This document shows positions 33,199 through 41,650 of a stretch of DNA of 64,000 nt, piece after piece. Made by a program: the position numbers and the translations under genes. The stretch is taken from positions 115,275 through 179,274 of the forward strand of contig CAKOWI010000001.1 in assembly GCA_934122275.1 (NCBI GenBank), given 5' to 3'. Numbering within the stretch: position 1 is the stretch's first letter; the number at the start of each line of letters is the position of its first letter. The DNA is from an uncultured Bacilli bacterium (lineage in GTDB: Bacteria; Bacillota_I; Bacilli_A; RF39; UBA660). The notes under the pieces were generated by a model. That model made no database searches. It was given only the letters and a program-made list of their open reading frames with translations, and had not been told where the DNA came from.

Positions 33199-33611
33199 CT
33201 TATCATCCTTCTCGTATATTCTTCTTTTATTAATAATTTCCCTTTCTTACCTCTATCAGAACAATGTTCTCGTTCGAAATATGTCAAGCAATCATCTATA
33301 TATCTAATATTTTGCATGTCCAAATAACCTTTGACATTTTCATCAATCATTTCACTAGTAATTGTTAAAAACAATTCATAATCTTTTGATTCAATAAGAT
33401 GAAGATAGTCATGTGATGTGTTTTGTCTTAATATTGCACCATTCCAATATAAATAACCTTCTCCTAATCCAAATAACTTACAATCTCTTTTAGGTACTAT
33501 CAAATGATGAAAAGATAGGCTTTCTTTTCTATCAACTTTATAGCCCATAAAGTCCATATTTAATTTCATTATTTTAAAATCTTTTATCATTTGTTTAGTA
33601 ATTTCTTTCAT
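33195..33611 (-). CDS. Phage HNH-like protein next to RecU
   Basis: 138 residues with SFHHLIVPKRDCKLFGLGEGYLYWNGAILRQNTSHDYLHLIE. The HH...N...H pattern resembles a degenerate HNH fold found in Firmicute phages beside recombination genes. GTG/ATG overlaps RecU by 4 bases. Enzymatic activity unproven. Confidence 0.6.
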   Translation of the reverse strand: MKEITKQMIKDFKIMKLNMDFMGYKVDRKESLSFHHLIVPKRDCKLFGLGEGYLYWNGAILRQNTSHDYLHLIESKDYELFLTITSEMIDENVKGYLDMQNIRYIDDCLTYFEREHCSDRGKKGKLLIKEEYTRRMIR

Positions 33612-33621
33612 ATTTCACCTA

Positions 33622-33651
33622 CAAAAAAAGAGAGAATTGTTATATTCTCCC
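33622..33651 (-). terminator. Terminator of the phage RNA-only operon
   Basis: Minus strand GGGAGAAT, ATAACA, ATTCTCTC then seven T. It ends the transcription unit that starts near 35,550. Confidence 0.75.
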
Positions 33652-33667
33652 TTCACGTATTCAATTT

Positions 33668-33769
33668 TGGTGGGGCATATGATCAGACTCGAACTGACAT
33701 CAACCGTGGCATTAAGTATCATTTCCCAGTTATTACGATACAAGCTTTACCCATTAAGCTACATGCCCC
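33668..33769 (-). tRNA. tRNA-like element with oversized anticodon region
   Basis: 102 bases: acceptor GGGGCAT/ATGCCCC, D arm AGCTT/AAGCT, T loop TTCGAGT and encoded CCA. But the anticodon stem TATCGT/ATGATA closes a 12-base loop, an extra arm follows, and three extra bases lie between T stem and acceptor. No isotype can be assigned. It could be a degraded tRNA or a tRNA-like 3' end of the large RNA upstream. Confidence 0.55.
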
Positions 33770-33789
33770 ATATAAAACAATATAACAAC

Positions 33790-35310
33790 TAGGTCCAATG
33801 TTGCTAGATGGCCTACTATGTTTTCAATAGGTATATTGCTTTATAAGTATCTTTAATAGATACTGTCTAATGATATATCTCCCTTTAATCAAGAATAAGA
33901 TACACGTATCTAACATATATGCTCTTTGCAAAGATTTAGAGTTGGTGATTAAAGTCTTTTTACCTTAACTTGCGAACCATTTTCTCAACACATATGTATA
34001 TCACTAGACAATAACTACTAAAGTTATTGTTTTTCTCTTATGAGAAATAAATTGAGCATAGTACTTTAATAAGTACTGTCTAATGATACGATGACTTTGA
34101 TATTATCTCATAAGGCATTCAACCCTAATCTTTCCAGCACTCTTTCATACTGGAATGTTTTAGCACTTAAACTATTCATCTTACATATCACTAGAACTTC
34201 TAGTGTCTTATAGACACCATATTAAGTAAATATGTTGAAACAACCTAACTTATAGCAACAAGGTAATCATAGACCTGTCTAGTGTTCTATTTTTATATAT
34301 TTACTCAATATGCTGCCTACAAGAAGTAGCATCCCTTTATGGGAATAAATCAACACGTAACTCAGTGCCTTTATAAGCACCTTAGAATAGATATAACCAT
34401 TGCAATGGGTTTTATCTTTCAATAACTTTAAGATACAACACAGGTTATATATCTACTCTAAGCTACCTACAAGAGGTAACACTAATCAACACGTGTCTAG
34501 TACAAATAACAATCTTATTTCCACACGGGAGAATAAGCGCTTTATAAGTACCTTAGAATAGATATAACCAAGATTAAGAATCGAACTTAATTGTATACTT
34601 TGCTATTGGTATAACAAACTCACCAGACTTTTCAAAAAGGAATCGAACCAATTGTACTCACCATTCTATATCTACTCTAAGCTACCTACAATTAATATTC
34701 TTTGACAATTTGTTAAACAGTGTTTCTCACACTAATTTATTATGAACAATTATTATTCAGTCAATGGCAAGTATTAGTCCTGATAAGGAGCGACCTTATT
34801 TCCTCTAATACCTAGTATAAATACCCTAGACCATGTTGGATTCATTACCAACATTTTTCACACACATTAGAATTTGTAATGTTAAAGAAACCTTTTTCTT
34901 TTATTGTTAACCATTTGCATTCATGTACTAACTTGCAGATTTGTGCTACTCAAACTAGGCACTAGTCTTATACATATATTTCTATATTTCAACTGCACAA
35001 CCGATTTATGGCATCTTGCTTTCACTCTATATCACCATAATATAGTATTACTAGCAAGTTATCGTCCTATATTCCATAAGCGGTTTTGATTATCGGCGAC
35101 TAGACCTCTATACCTTATAACATTTCATAACAAACCACTATTATCTCTTTCCCTACATTTTGTAGGTCCTAGTATTTTAAACGAGTTACCTCTCAACCAA
35201 CTCAATCCATCACAAATTCGCACTCGCAACTAATAAGAACGAGATAATATCCATACTACATTGCATTGTAGTCTGTCATATGGTTTATTTAACAAATCGT
35301 CAAAGAACAT
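33790..35310 (-). ncRNA. Candidate giant structured phage RNA (ROOL/GOLLD-like setting)
   Basis: About 1.5 kb without any convincing reading frame, flanked by tRNA genes within one promoter-terminator unit. It is packed with hairpins: CCTTAGAATAGATATAACC (34380-34398) pairs with 34443-34463; an identical arm at 34551-34569 pairs with 34667-34682; 34218-34234 pairs with 34297-34312 in the same architecture. Each right arm is followed by CTRCCTACAA. Others include ATAAGG-agcga-CCTTAT and ATGTTGG/CCAACAT near 34,785-34,855 and CTACATTGCATTGTAG near 35,260. GTTCGATT T-loop-like motifs occur at 34579 and 34641 on the minus strand. Orientation follows the flanking tRNAs. Identity as ROOL or GOLLD is inferred from context, not sequence match. 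Confidence 0.6.
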
Positions 35311-35316
35311 TAATAT

Positions 35317-35392
35317 TGGTTGCCCCTCTAGGGTTCGAACCTAGACTCTTCGCATTCAAAGTGCGATGTGTTGCCAATTCCACCAAAGGGCA
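35317..35392 (-). tRNA. tRNA-Gln(UUG), phage-encoded
   Basis: Acceptor TGCCCTT/AGGGGCA, anticodon stem TCGCA/TGCGA with loop CTTTGAA giving anticodon TTG, T arm CTAGG/CCTAG, encoded CCA. The D arm has a Leu-like look but there is no long variable arm. Confidence 0.85.
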
Positions 35393-35396
35393 ATAT

Positions 35397-35473
35397 TGGT
35401 TGCGGCGGGTGGGATTTGAACCCACGATTTTCAGCTTATGAGGCTGACGAGATAACCACTTCTCTACCCCGCA
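35397..35473 (-). tRNA. tRNA with CAU anticodon (Met or Ile2), phage-encoded
   Basis: Anticodon stem CAGC/GCTG with loop CTCATAA, anticodon CAT; T arm GTGGG/CCCAC; encoded CCA. One acceptor mismatch. CAU could be Met or a lysidine-modified Ile tRNA; the sequence alone does not decide. Confidence 0.8.
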
Positions 35474-35556
35474 ATATGAGAGAAGTACGAAAGGAGTAAT
35501 ACTTCTCTTTTAAGATTGGAGATGATGTCTATACATCATGTGATATCTTCATCACG

Positions 35557-35600
35557 ATTATACTATAACAATAAAACTACTACACTTTCACTACACTTTT
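35557..35600 (-). promoter_or_regulatory. Promoter of phage tRNA/ncRNA operon with tandem GTGTAG repeats
   Basis: Minus strand AAGTGTAGTGAAAGTGTAG, 17 bases after the second GTGTAG, then TATAAT (35562-35557). The direct repeat may be a -35 region with an activator site. The same motif occurs before the small-gene operon and inside the intron. Confidence 0.6.
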
Positions 35601-35905
35601 AACATTTTTTTAATTTTTTTATAATATTTCCAGATTTGCGTTGTACCATTCGGTTTAATATCGCTAACAAAATTTTCATCAGCTACCTCATTAACTGCCT
35701 GTGTAGGTGTTTTACCATTAAGAATTTTTAAATATAACCTATATTCAATGCTATTATTGGATATTTTTGATAAATTTTCTTTAATCATTTCAATCTTGTC
35801 TTTTTTTTCTTCGATTTTTCTTTTAATGTCAAAATCATCATTATCTAGTTTGCTTAATATATCAATCTCAATTAATAAATCATTAACATATGGTATACAA
35901 TCCAT
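35591..35905 (-). CDS. Phage protein, possible late regulator
   Basis: 104 residues, coiled-coil N-terminus and a C-terminal LYLKILNGKTPTQAVNEVADENFVSDIKPNGTTQIWKYYKKIKKML that could be a helix-turn-helix. Its position, last gene before the tRNA/ncRNA operon, fits an ArpU/RinA-type regulator, but no diagnostic motif is seen. Its stop lies within the next promoter region. Confidence 0.5.
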   Translation of the reverse strand: MDCIPYVNDLLIEIDILSKLDNDDFDIKRKIEEKKDKIEMIKENLSKISNNSIEYRLYLKILNGKTPTQAVNEVADENFVSDIKPNGTTQIWKYYKKIKKMLKV

Positions 35906-36355
35906 CTATACCCCTTCTTTCGTTTTCTTCGGTCTACCTCTTTTCTTTTTTTCAACGGTTTGAAATTCTTTTAATTTTTCTATGTCTTCCTGTTTCAATA
36001 TTCTATTGTGATATTTCGTTCCTAGTTTAGACTGTATATTTTTCAAACTTTGAATTAAAAATTCTCTATTTGTAATGTTATTGAACCTAGAAACCATATT
36101 TTTATAATTGTTACTGATTGTCATATCATTTTTTATAACTCTTCTTTTCTCAAAATTAGATTTCATATCGCTATATAGCTTTTGTAAATCAATTTCTTCA
36201 AGAGGTGTCTTTTCTATAAAATGTTCATAGTCACTAATTAAACTGTCGCATTCAGAAAGCCTATCTGTTAGGCTCTCCAAATACTCATCAGTTTTATTCA
36301 ATATTGAAACAGCTTGAATAATATTTCCAATTACATCAATCGTTTCATTAGCCAT
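35906..36355 (-). CDS. Coiled-coil protein with C-terminal AT-hook
   Basis: 149 residues, helical throughout (IQAVSILNKTDEYLESLTDRLSE), ending KKKRGRPKKTKEGV. RGRP flanked by Lys is the AT-hook minor-groove motif. Its place between the DUF669-type protein and a putative regulator suggests DNA binding. Confidence 0.6.
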   Translation of the reverse strand: MANETIDVIGNIIQAVSILNKTDEYLESLTDRLSECDSLISDYEHFIEKTPLEEIDLQKLYSDMKSNFEKRRVIKNDMTISNNYKNMVSRFNNITNREFLIQSLKNIQSKLGTKYHNRILKQEDIEKLKEFQTVEKKKRGRPKKTKEGV

Positions 36356-36364
36356 TTTATACTC

Positions 36365-36862
36365 CTAAAATGCTATATCATCATTACTAATTTCAATGCT
36401 ATCGCCAAAATCAGCAAAGGCATCATCAGATAAACCATCTGGCATATTTTCGTTTGTATTTGTGTTTATATATTTTCTGACGGATGTTTCAATTATCTTT
36501 GCTTTAACGCCATTAGAGCCATCATTCTTTGAGTAGTTTTCATGTTCAACATCAGCAGTGAAACATTTACCTATAAACATGTTAGTGTCCATATCTGAAT
36601 ATGCTCTTTTTTCAATTTTTACACCAATTTTAGTAAGAAACATATATAGTCCAGTTGGGTTTTTCAAGAATATTGAGTAAAACACCTTTGCTCCACTATC
36701 TTCACCACCAAATACCTCACATGTTAATTCTATTTTTTGTCTTGTTTCATTATCTTTATTATAACTTTTCAATTCAGCACTTGTAACTTTAAAATCATGT
36801 TCACCTTTTCCACACATAATAAATTCCTTTGCTTCACTAAAATCCATATTAAATTTTGCCAT
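36365..36862 (-). CDS. DUF669-type ssDNA-binding protein
   Basis: 165 residues (FSEAKEFIMCGKGEHDFKVTSAELKSYNKDNETRQKIELTCEV; CFTADVEHENYSKNDGSNGVKAKI) with an acidic tail (DDAFADFGDSIEISNDDIAF) like SSB tips. DUF669 proteins act as ssDNA-binding partners of the adjacent Sak4/RecA-like ATPase. Confidence 0.8.
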   Translation of the reverse strand: MAKFNMDFSEAKEFIMCGKGEHDFKVTSAELKSYNKDNETRQKIELTCEVFGGEDSGAKVFYSIFLKNPTGLYMFLTKIGVKIEKRAYSDMDTNMFIGKCFTADVEHENYSKNDGSNGVKAKIIETSVRKYINTNTNENMPDGLSDDAFADFGDSIEISNDDIAF

Positions 36863-36864
36863 AA

Positions 36865-37620
36865 CTATTTATTACCTTCTTTCTTTTCATTTTGTCCATA
36901 AGTCCCATTTAAAACCGACATTAATTTTTTGCAAGTTGGATTAGCTATTATATTAGCTTTCATCTTATCTTTAGGAACTCTAACCTTTGTTTTAAATATT
37001 GGGTCAGCTCCAATTTTTATACAATAAAATATTCCTTGTGACTGTCCTAAGTCATTTTTCTTTTCAAATATTCTAGTATGACCTGCAATACTACAAACAG
37101 CTTGTAACCATTCTGCTAATTTAGGGGTTAACTGAGGTCCTACGTTAGGGTTTAATATCTCACCTGTATTTTCATCGCTAATAGTATTATCTCTTTCGTG
37201 GGCGTTGAATATCAAGTAAATATTTTCTTTTCTTGAAAAATCAATTAGTTTCAAAAATATTTGTTGCATCTCATTGGTTGAATCACCATAATGATTAATT
37301 AAAATTTTCCCACCTTTTGATAGGTGTATTAAATTTAAGTCTTGTAATTTGCCAACCGTATCTATAACTAACGTTTGAAACTTCAGTTGTTTTTTATACT
37401 CATCCAAATTATTAACAAATTCTTCAAATTCTTCATATTTTTTTATTGATATAAAATTTCCTTCAATATTAGTAATACTAGCCGTACCTTCCTCATTTAT
37501 ATCTAAGAACAATGGTTTTGGAAATGTACCAGCCAAAGTTGTTTTACCTGTTCCTGATTTTCCATAAAATAAGAATACTTTAGGAATTTGAGTCTCTCCT
37601 AATTTTTTAATTTCTAACAT
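36865..37620 (-). CDS. RecA-like ATPase (Sak4-type single-strand annealing)
   Basis: 251 residues. Walker A FYGKSGTGKTTLAG, Walker B-like FQTLVIDTVGKL, then LIFNAHERDNT (sensor). Size and the DUF669 neighbour match Sak4-type phage recombinases (AAA_24). It would promote strand annealing in phage recombination/replication. It overlaps the HNH gene upstream by 7 bases. Confidence 0.88.
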   Translation of the reverse strand: MLEIKKLGETQIPKVFLFYGKSGTGKTTLAGTFPKPLFLDINEEGTASITNIEGNFISIKKYEEFEEFVNNLDEYKKQLKFQTLVIDTVGKLQDLNLIHLSKGGKILINHYGDSTNEMQQIFLKLIDFSRKENIYLIFNAHERDNTISDENTGEILNPNVGPQLTPKLAEWLQAVCSIAGHTRIFEKKNDLGQSQGIFYCIKIGADPIFKTKVRVPKDKMKANIIANPTCKKLMSVLNGTYGQNEKKEGNK

Positions 37621-38039
37621 TTTTTTACCTTCTTTCTTTGATTTAATTTATTTAAATTTATTTTCATTAATTCTGTATATTTTTTTAGTCCGTTTTTCCA
37701 AGCATGTAATTCATTTTGACTTCGACTGCACCATTCAAGATTTTCAACACTATTATTTGTTTTGTTACCATCAATATGATTTATCTCTAAATAATCACTT
37801 GGATTATCTATAAATGCCTTAGCAACTAGTCTGTGAACCATAAATGTTGTTTTAACTCCTCCTTTTGACAATCGAACAATTTCATATCCGTTTGTTTTCA
37901 AGGATTTCTTCATAATTCGTTCCTGTGGAAAATCATACATGTTATTTATAAATCTCATTCTTTTAATTCTGCCAAAGTTACTTACTTGGTATAATCCTTC
38001 ATAGTCCTCTATGTCTCTCCATTCTTCTAACACATCCAA
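37614..38039 (-). CDS. Free-standing HNH homing endonuclease (NUMOD4-HNH)
   Basis: 141 residues: EEWRDIEDYEGLYQVSNFGRIKRM (NUMOD4), then VHRLVAKAFIDN and INHIDGNKTNNSVENLEW (HNH). No NUMOD1. TTG start with GAGGATGG nearby. Third member of this family in the prophage; neighbouring genes look intact, so it is probably free-standing. Confidence 0.85.
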   Translation of the reverse strand: MDVLEEWRDIEDYEGLYQVSNFGRIKRMRFINNMYDFPQERIMKKSLKTNGYEIVRLSKGGVKTTFMVHRLVAKAFIDNPSDYLEINHIDGNKTNNSVENLEWCSRSQNELHAWKNGLKKYTELMKINLNKLNQRKKVKKC

Positions 38040-38896
38040 CCATCCTCACTAAACCACTTATTAGTATCAAATTTTTTGGATTTGCAACCCGTACCATCAC
38101 AATATGGGCATACATGTTCTTTGTTAATATAAGTTATTATTTCATTTTCCATTTTTTTAATTTTTTTGACTAATTCTTTAAAATTGTTAGCATATAGATT
38201 TTGCAAAGTCCAATTTTTTTCATTTCTATCACTTGACCAAGATAAAATATTCATCTGACTTTGATTATTTGTAACAACATTAAATTTCCAATTATAATCA
38301 TCTTTTACTTTTGCATAAGTTAAATCAATATTTCTTTTTATGTAATCAGTTAATATTTGATGTAAGAATTCTTTTTTTAACATGCAAGGTTTTGTTAATT
38401 CTTTAATTGGTGTTGGAGTTAAACAATTATCTTTTAGAGAAAAATTAACTTCATTTATTAAATAAACTTCTTGTTTACCTCTTGAATACCACCCAAATTC
38501 AGTTTGTAATATTTCTTTGTGTTCAAATGGAATATCGTCATCTATTTCACCTAGTTCTTCTATTTCCAATTCAACCTTTTTATAAATTTCTTTTTCTTCA
38601 TATGTATATTCGTATAAATCACTATCAACCAAATTTTTATATTTTTCTTTTGAATGTTCATCCACAATTAATGGAATTGTTTCATTGTATAAATCTTTGT
38701 TTTTTAAAGTCCATCTTTCATTAATTTTGATAGTTTCTTTTTCTTGTAATAAATTTGGATATTCATTAATAACATACCAATTATTATTGAATGTTTTTTG
38801 TATTTCTTTTCCATTCATTAAATGGTCGCTGATGTAACAATAACCAACAAATTTATATAAATATTTATCTTTAGTTTTAATTAATTGTATTTTCAT
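38027..38896 (-). CDS. Phage protein with C-terminal zinc finger, unknown function
   Basis: 289 residues. Acidic, Lys/Glu-rich; the C-terminus has CPYCDGTGCKSKKFDTNKWF, a CxxC-xGxG-C zinc element similar to DnaJ-type fingers. Sits between the PD-(D/E)XK nuclease and the HNH gene, so a replication/recombination role is likely but unproven. Confidence 0.6.
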   Translation of the reverse strand: MKIQLIKTKDKYLYKFVGYCYISDHLMNGKEIQKTFNNNWYVINEYPNLLQEKETIKINERWTLKNKDLYNETIPLIVDEHSKEKYKNLVDSDLYEYTYEEKEIYKKVELEIEELGEIDDDIPFEHKEILQTEFGWYSRGKQEVYLINEVNFSLKDNCLTPTPIKELTKPCMLKKEFLHQILTDYIKRNIDLTYAKVKDDYNWKFNVVTNNQSQMNILSWSSDRNEKNWTLQNLYANNFKELVKKIKKMENEIITYINKEHVCPYCDGTGCKSKKFDTNKWFSEDGWMC

Positions 38897-39756
38897 TTTC
38901 TTCTCCTTTCAAAGTTTTCTTCAAGAATGAATTGTTCATCAGCACCAGTTAATTCACATAAGCAAACGTCTTTATAACTGCAACTTTTACAAGTCAAGCT
39001 ATTAATATGCTTCTTTTTGTTTTTGCCATTAACTCTAACTGAATTAAATTCATTAAACATTTTTTCTGCAACTTCTGGAACAATATATCTTTCTTTTACA
39101 TCAAAATAATTTGATAAATTCATTTTACTTCGTTCTATTAAGTCGTTATAATCATCAACATTTAATCCATATCTATTACAAACTTCAATTATTGTGTCAG
39201 GAATTATATTTTGTGTCATAACACTTGATAATTTCCCATTTTTCAATAGTGCTGGTTCTTTTGGCAATTCACTTCTAACATATTCCCAAACAACACCTTC
39301 TACTTGAATACCTTTATTTTTCAACTGTTGATAATACACATATGGTTGTGGTCTAAACATTCTGTCAAATTCATTAGGCATTTTACTAAATGTTTTCATC
39401 TCATAGATCCATAATTTACCAGTTTTTTTATTTTTTACTAGTCCATCAAGAATACCTATAAATCCTTTACATTTAAAAGTTTTTTCTATAAATACAAAAT
39501 CATATTCTTCTTGAATTTTTGAATACTTTTTATATAACTCAAACCATTTTCGTAAATCAATTTCATTTGTTTGGTCAAAATTAAACTCATCTATTTCATT
39601 CTTCCTGTAATATTCACAGCATTCATGTATAGCACTTCCAACAGACAATGCTCTAGATTTTTGTTTTGGATACCATTTTTCGGTATATCTCAAGTAATGT
39701 TGATAAGGACAAGTTATATAACTGTTAACCTTACTAAAGCTTTTTAATCGCCCCAT
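38893..39756 (-). CDS. PD-(D/E)XK exonuclease (RecB/Cas4-like)
   Basis: 287 residues from ATG 39756. N-terminal SKVNSYITCPYQHYLRYTEKW, GSAIHECCEYY (His), FIGILDGLVKNKKTGKLWIYEMKTF (D...ExK) and a C-terminal CKSCSYKDVCLCELTG: together the four-Cys iron-sulfur cage (one Cys near the start, three at the end) of AddB/Cas4-type nucleases. Expected role: 5'-end processing for phage recombination. Confidence 0.88.
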   Translation of the reverse strand: MGRLKSFSKVNSYITCPYQHYLRYTEKWYPKQKSRALSVGSAIHECCEYYRKNEIDEFNFDQTNEIDLRKWFELYKKYSKIQEEYDFVFIEKTFKCKGFIGILDGLVKNKKTGKLWIYEMKTFSKMPNEFDRMFRPQPYVYYQQLKNKGIQVEGVVWEYVRSELPKEPALLKNGKLSSVMTQNIIPDTIIEVCNRYGLNVDDYNDLIERSKMNLSNYFDVKERYIVPEVAEKMFNEFNSVRVNGKNKKKHINSLTCKSCSYKDVCLCELTGADEQFILEENFERRRK

Positions 39757-39997
39757 TATAAACACTTCCCTTCATTATTTTTTTGGTTAATTCTTCGTAT
39801 TCATTTAATTTTTTTCTATATGCACTTCTAAAATGTTTAACTCTTAATGTTTCCGACTTTCGTGTTTCAATTTCAGCAGTTAACATTCTTTGCAACTCTT
39901 CGCATTTCATTTTTAATTTTTTTGTTTCAAATTTTGAAGTGTTATATTTAACAAGTAATACTGAATAATCAAAAAATCGTTTTATTTTTTTTATCAT
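39734..39997 (-). CDS. Small coiled-coil phage protein
   Basis: 87 residues, basic coiled coil (FETKKLKMKCEELQRMLTAEIETRKSETLRVKHFRSAY). Overlaps both neighbours, consistent with a compact early operon. Function unknown. Confidence 0.5.
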   Translation of the reverse strand: MIKKIKRFFDYSVLLVKYNTSKFETKKLKMKCEELQRMLTAEIETRKSETLRVKHFRSAYRKKLNEYEELTKKIMKGSVYNGAIKKL

Positions 39998-40335
39998 ATG
40001 ATGTCACCTGTTTCAAAATCTATTTTAAAGTTATTTAGTCTTTCAAAACCCTCGTCACAATCTCTAACACTTTCAAAACAAGATTTACCACGTGAAATCA
40101 TGTCATTTTTAGCAATCTTGGCCTCATTATAGTCAGTAGTTGCTTTATAACCTTTTGAATTAGAATGAGTTATATAATATGGAACTTCTCCTGCACTCCA
40201 ACGTTTATTCCATTTTTTAACTTCATTACGCCATTCTCGACCATCTTTACTAATATTAATTCCATATTCACGGTGCAATTCAATTTTTATATCCTTCATT
40301 TTTTTCCAATTGGATAAATCAATATAATTAATCAT
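39994..40335 (-). CDS. Small phage protein, unknown function
   Basis: 113 residues from ATG 40335, chosen for its strong GGGAGG site; the longer frame runs antisense through the helicase 3' end. Contains HREYGINISKDGREWRNEVKKWNKRW and CFESVRDCDEGF. No family recognised. Confidence 0.55.
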   Translation of the reverse strand: MINYIDLSNWKKMKDIKIELHREYGINISKDGREWRNEVKKWNKRWSAGEVPYYITHSNSKGYKATTDYNEAKIAKNDMISRGKSCFESVRDCDEGFERLNNFKIDFETGDII

Positions 40336-40348
40336 TTTTCCTCCCTTT

Positions 40349-41650
40349 TTAGTAATATCCTTGATGTGCATTTTTTCTTCTTTTTTCTGTAAAATCCATT
40401 TGTTCCTTAGAAACTTCTTTATAAGACTTTGTTTCAAAATCATACTTTAATCCAACCATTTTGCAACTATTTCCTTTAGTCTTTAATACTTCTACAACAG
40501 CATCGCAATGTTCAATATTGTAATTATTTTTCGCTAATACTTTTCCTATTTCTGTTTTTTCTTGATCAGGTAGTAAATCAGTTCTAATGATAGTACATAT
40601 ATTAGATGATTTATTAGCAATATTCTGTGTTCCAGATATATCAAATATCGTTAATCTGTTTTTTTGAAACTGTGTCTTTCTTGGATGAGCTACTAGGTTA
40701 ATAATCACGTTATTATTTCTTGCAAATCGTTTGAAACTTTCAACAATTTTTGTTTGCTCTTCTAATTTTTCAGAATTATCAAGTTGCATAAAATTATCTA
40801 TAAAAAATATTCTTACGCCTTGATTAAACGCTTTCTTCATAACCCTTAGCATTGTTGTTATATTATTTTCTGGTATATTGTTGTTATAAACATAAATGTT
40901 ATTCTCATATATGTTGTCAAAATATTCAGAAACCACTTTCTTTGGCCTTGTATCATAGATTTTTGGATTAAATTCATCCTTAACAAAATCTAACTGTTCT
41001 TTGCTACACATTCCAACATATAAATAATTTTTAAACTCTTCAGCAGTTTGTTCACCACTAAAATAAAATATTTTTTTATGTTTTTTTAAACACTCTTTAG
41101 CAAATTGTATCATCAACGTTGTTTTGCCATGATTTGTTATTCCACTCCATAAACTTAATTTTCCATATTCAATTCCTTTTAATAAATAATCGAGTTCTTT
41201 GATATTTGTATATTCCCTTTCTGACACTTCAAAACTTTTAATATCATTTACTTTAAGGATTTCATCTTCATCAAAGTCATCTTGCTTATTTAAATAAAAC
41301 ATTCTTGTGGAAAACTCTTTATAATCAATTTTTCTTGCTTTATAGTCCTCTGTAATTTGAGTAATAAGATTATCCCTATACATTTCTTTCAAACGTTTAT
41401 AATAACCATAAACTGCCGATGGAGATACTTCTTCATTAACACATTTAATTACAAAGTTAACTGCATTTGCATTTTTACCTTTATTGGTTATTAACTCAAC
41501 ATCTAGATATTTATACTTTTCATATAGAGTTTTCAAAAAGCACAATATTTTAGAATGTTTAAAGTATTTTTCGTCAAAATCAGTTTTATTTAAAACTTCT
41601 GGGTTTAAAATTATACAAGCGAATATTTTAAATTCTAACTCTTCCATCAT
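40349..41650 (-). CDS. Replicative DNA helicase (DnaB-like)
   Basis: 433 residues. N-terminal helical domain (FKIFACIILNPEVLNKTDFDEKYF), then the RecA-like motor: Walker A SGITNHGKTTLMIQFA, Walker B IFFIDNFMQLDNSE, and NVIINLVAHPRK and FDISGTQNIANKSSN, the classic H3/H4 motifs of DnaB. It works with the replisome organiser encoded just upstream (4-base overlap). Confidence 0.92.
   Translation of the reverse strand: MMEELEFKIFACIILNPEVLNKTDFDEKYFKHSKILCFLKTLYEKYKYLDVELITNKGKNANAVNFVIKCVNEEVSPSAVYGYYKRLKEMYRDNLITQITEDYKARKIDYKEFSTRMFYLNKQDDFDEDEILKVNDIKSFEVSEREYTNIKELDYLLKGIEYGKLSLWSGITNHGKTTLMIQFAKECLKKHKKIFYFSGEQTAEEFKNYLYVGMCSKEQLDFVKDEFNPKIYDTRPKKVVSEYFDNIYENNIYVYNNNIPENNITTMLRVMKKAFNQGVRIFFIDNFMQLDNSEKLEEQTKIVESFKRFARNNNVIINLVAHPRKTQFQKNRLTIFDISGTQNIANKSSNICTIIRTDLLPDQEKTEIGKVLAKNNYNIEHCDAVVEVLKTKGNSCKMVGLKYDFETKSYKEVSKEQMDFTEKRRKNAHQGYY

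Noticed and set aside
34904..35089. Plus-strand frame of 61 codons inside the non-coding RNA region
   Set aside because: No ribosome site, opposite to the tRNA operon, and the region is dominated by hairpins.
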